Below are positions 4,999-5,864 of a stretch of DNA of 5,864 bases, in pieces. Below the pieces are notes generated by a model. It did not search any database and had not been told where the DNA came from. It was given only the letters and a program-made list of their open reading frames with translations. A program made the translations under genes and the position numbers. Source of the DNA: an uncultured Candidatus Methylacidiphilales bacterium (GTDB lineage: Bacteria; Verrucomicrobiota; Verrucomicrobiia; Methylacidiphilales; CALFVM01). The stretch is from the NCBI GenBank assembly GCA_937928665.1, contig CALFVM010000110.1, positions 1 to 5,864 on the forward strand. The letters run 5' to 3'. Positions within the stretch are counted from its first letter, which is position 1; each line of letters starts with the position of its first letter.

Positions 4999-5864
4999 AA
5001 CGGGTCATCCTCCTCGGTGCCAGCGGCTCCATCGGTCAAAGCACCTGCAAAGTCGCCCGCGCCCTCCCCGATGATATGCGCCTCGTTGGCCTGGCCGTTG
5101 GTTCCAATACCGACTGCCTCGCCCAACTCACCGCCGAATTCAAGCCCGCCGCCGTCGCCGTCGGTGACCCTACCCGCGCCGCCGACCTCGACGGCCACCT
5201 CCCGCCCGGCATCCCCTGCTTCGCCGGCCCCGACGGCCTTGTCCGCCTTGTCGAGGAAACCGAGGCCGACCTCGTCCTCGTCGCCATCGTCGGCACCGCC
5301 GGACTCCGCCCCGCCCTCGCCGCCCTTCGCACCGGCAAAGACCTCGCCGTAGCCAGCAAGGAAATCCTCGTCATGGCCGGGGAAGAGGTCATGGGCGAGG
5401 CCCACCGTCTCAACCGCGCCGTCCTCCCCGTGGACAGCGAACACAACGCCATCTTCCAATGCCTCCAAAACGCCCGCACCGCCGAAATCGATAAACTCAT
5501 CCTCACCGCCTCCGGCGGTCCCTTCCGCCAAACCCCCGCCGCTGACCTCGAACACGTCACCGTCGCCCAGGCCCTCAAACATCCCACCTGGACCATGGGC
5601 CGGAAAATCACCATCGACTCCGCCACCCTCTTCAACAAAGGCCTTGAAATGATCGAAGCCCGCTGGCTCTTCGACGTCCCCATGGACCGCGTTGATGTCG
5701 TTGTCCACCCCCAAAGCCTCGTCCATTCCCTCGTCCAATTCGTCGATGGCTCCCTTCTCGCCCAGCTCAGCCATTCCGACATGTGCTTCCCCATCCAATA
5801 CGCCGTCACCTACCCGCGCCGTCTCCCCTCCGGCCTCAAACCCCTCGACCTCGGCACCCTCGGC
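4995..5864 (+). CDS. dxr: 1-deoxy-D-xylulose 5-phosphate reductoisomerase, N-terminal part (3' end outside window)
   Basis: The first 290 residues of DXR (IspC) are present; the enzyme is usually near 390-400 residues, so roughly the last 100, mainly the C-terminal helical domain, lie beyond the window. It converts DXP to MEP with NADPH and a divalent metal, the committed step of the MEP isoprenoid pathway. Visible features are the NADPH-binding GASGSIGQST (8-17), ASKEILVMAGE (120-130) with K122, PVDSEHNAIFQ (145-155) with metal ligands D147 and E149, TASGGPFR (171-178), the substrate-covering loop HPTWTMG (196-202; W199 and M201 match the E. coli fosmidomycin-site loop), IDSATLFNKGLEMIEA (207-222) with N214, K215 and the third metal ligand E218, then HPQSLVHS (238-245). 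The frame stays open to the last base. The start overlaps the cdsA stop. Its position after uppS and cdsA supports the call, and the next gene is often the RseP protease, which cannot be seen here. Confidence 0.96.
   Translation, partial: MKRVILLGASGSIGQSTCKVARALPDDMRLVGLAVGSNTDCLAQLTAEFKPAAVAVGDPTRAADLDGHLPPGIPCFAGPDGLVRLVEETEADLVLVAIVGTAGLRPALAALRTGKDLAVASKEILVMAGEEVMGEAHRLNRAVLPVDSEHNAIFQCLQNARTAEIDKLILTASGGPFRQTPAADLEHVTVAQALKHPTWTMGRKITIDSATLFNKGLEMIEARWLFDVPMDRVDVVVHPQSLVHSLVQFVDGSLLAQLSHSDMCFPIQYAVTYPRRLPSGLKPLDLGTLG

Overview
The window is one uninterrupted block of six plus-strand genes with no intergenic space longer than 5 bases. From left to right they are: the 3' part of lptD (outer-membrane LPS assembly protein), ugd (UDP-glucose 6-dehydrogenase), purA (adenylosuccinate synthetase), uppS (cis-prenyl transferase for the undecaprenyl carrier), cdsA (CDP-diacylglycerol synthase) and the 5' part of dxr/ispC (DXP reductoisomerase). 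The first and last genes run off the window; the four in between are complete and show no frameshift.

The organism is a Gram-negative (LPS-making, LptD-bearing) bacterium that uses the MEP isoprenoid pathway. Base composition is roughly low-to-mid 60s % G+C by eye. Codon use is strikingly asymmetric: third positions are mostly C, G is rare there, and purine-ending codons prefer A. The gene order and protein flavour (LptD ending in a FTLKAFP-type strand, a CdsA with PGIGG in place of PGHGG, DXR with an MCFPIQYA segment) suggest a Verrucomicrobiota-type bacterium of the PVC group. That assignment is an inference from memory of such proteins, not a database result.

The layout reads as a cell-envelope operon. 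Dxr commits carbon to isoprenoids, UppS makes the C55 lipid carrier from them, CdsA makes CDP-diacylglycerol for phospholipids, Ugd makes UDP-glucuronate for surface polysaccharide or LPS sugars, and LptD delivers LPS to the outer leaflet. PurA (IMP to adenylosuccinate) is the one member with no obvious envelope role. Three of the five junctions are 4-base ATGA stop/start overlaps and the other two are gaps of 4 and 5 bases. Four of the five starts lack a convincing Shine-Dalgarno sequence, which points to translational coupling.

I see no RNA genes, mobile elements, CRISPR arrays, terminators or convincing promoters. The promoter of this operon must lie upstream of the window, unless there are cryptic internal ones. 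The long antisense open frames covering most of the window are explained by codon bias and are not annotated as genes. I found no previously undescribed system here; this is a well-ordered housekeeping region with some sequence peculiarities, listed as findings.
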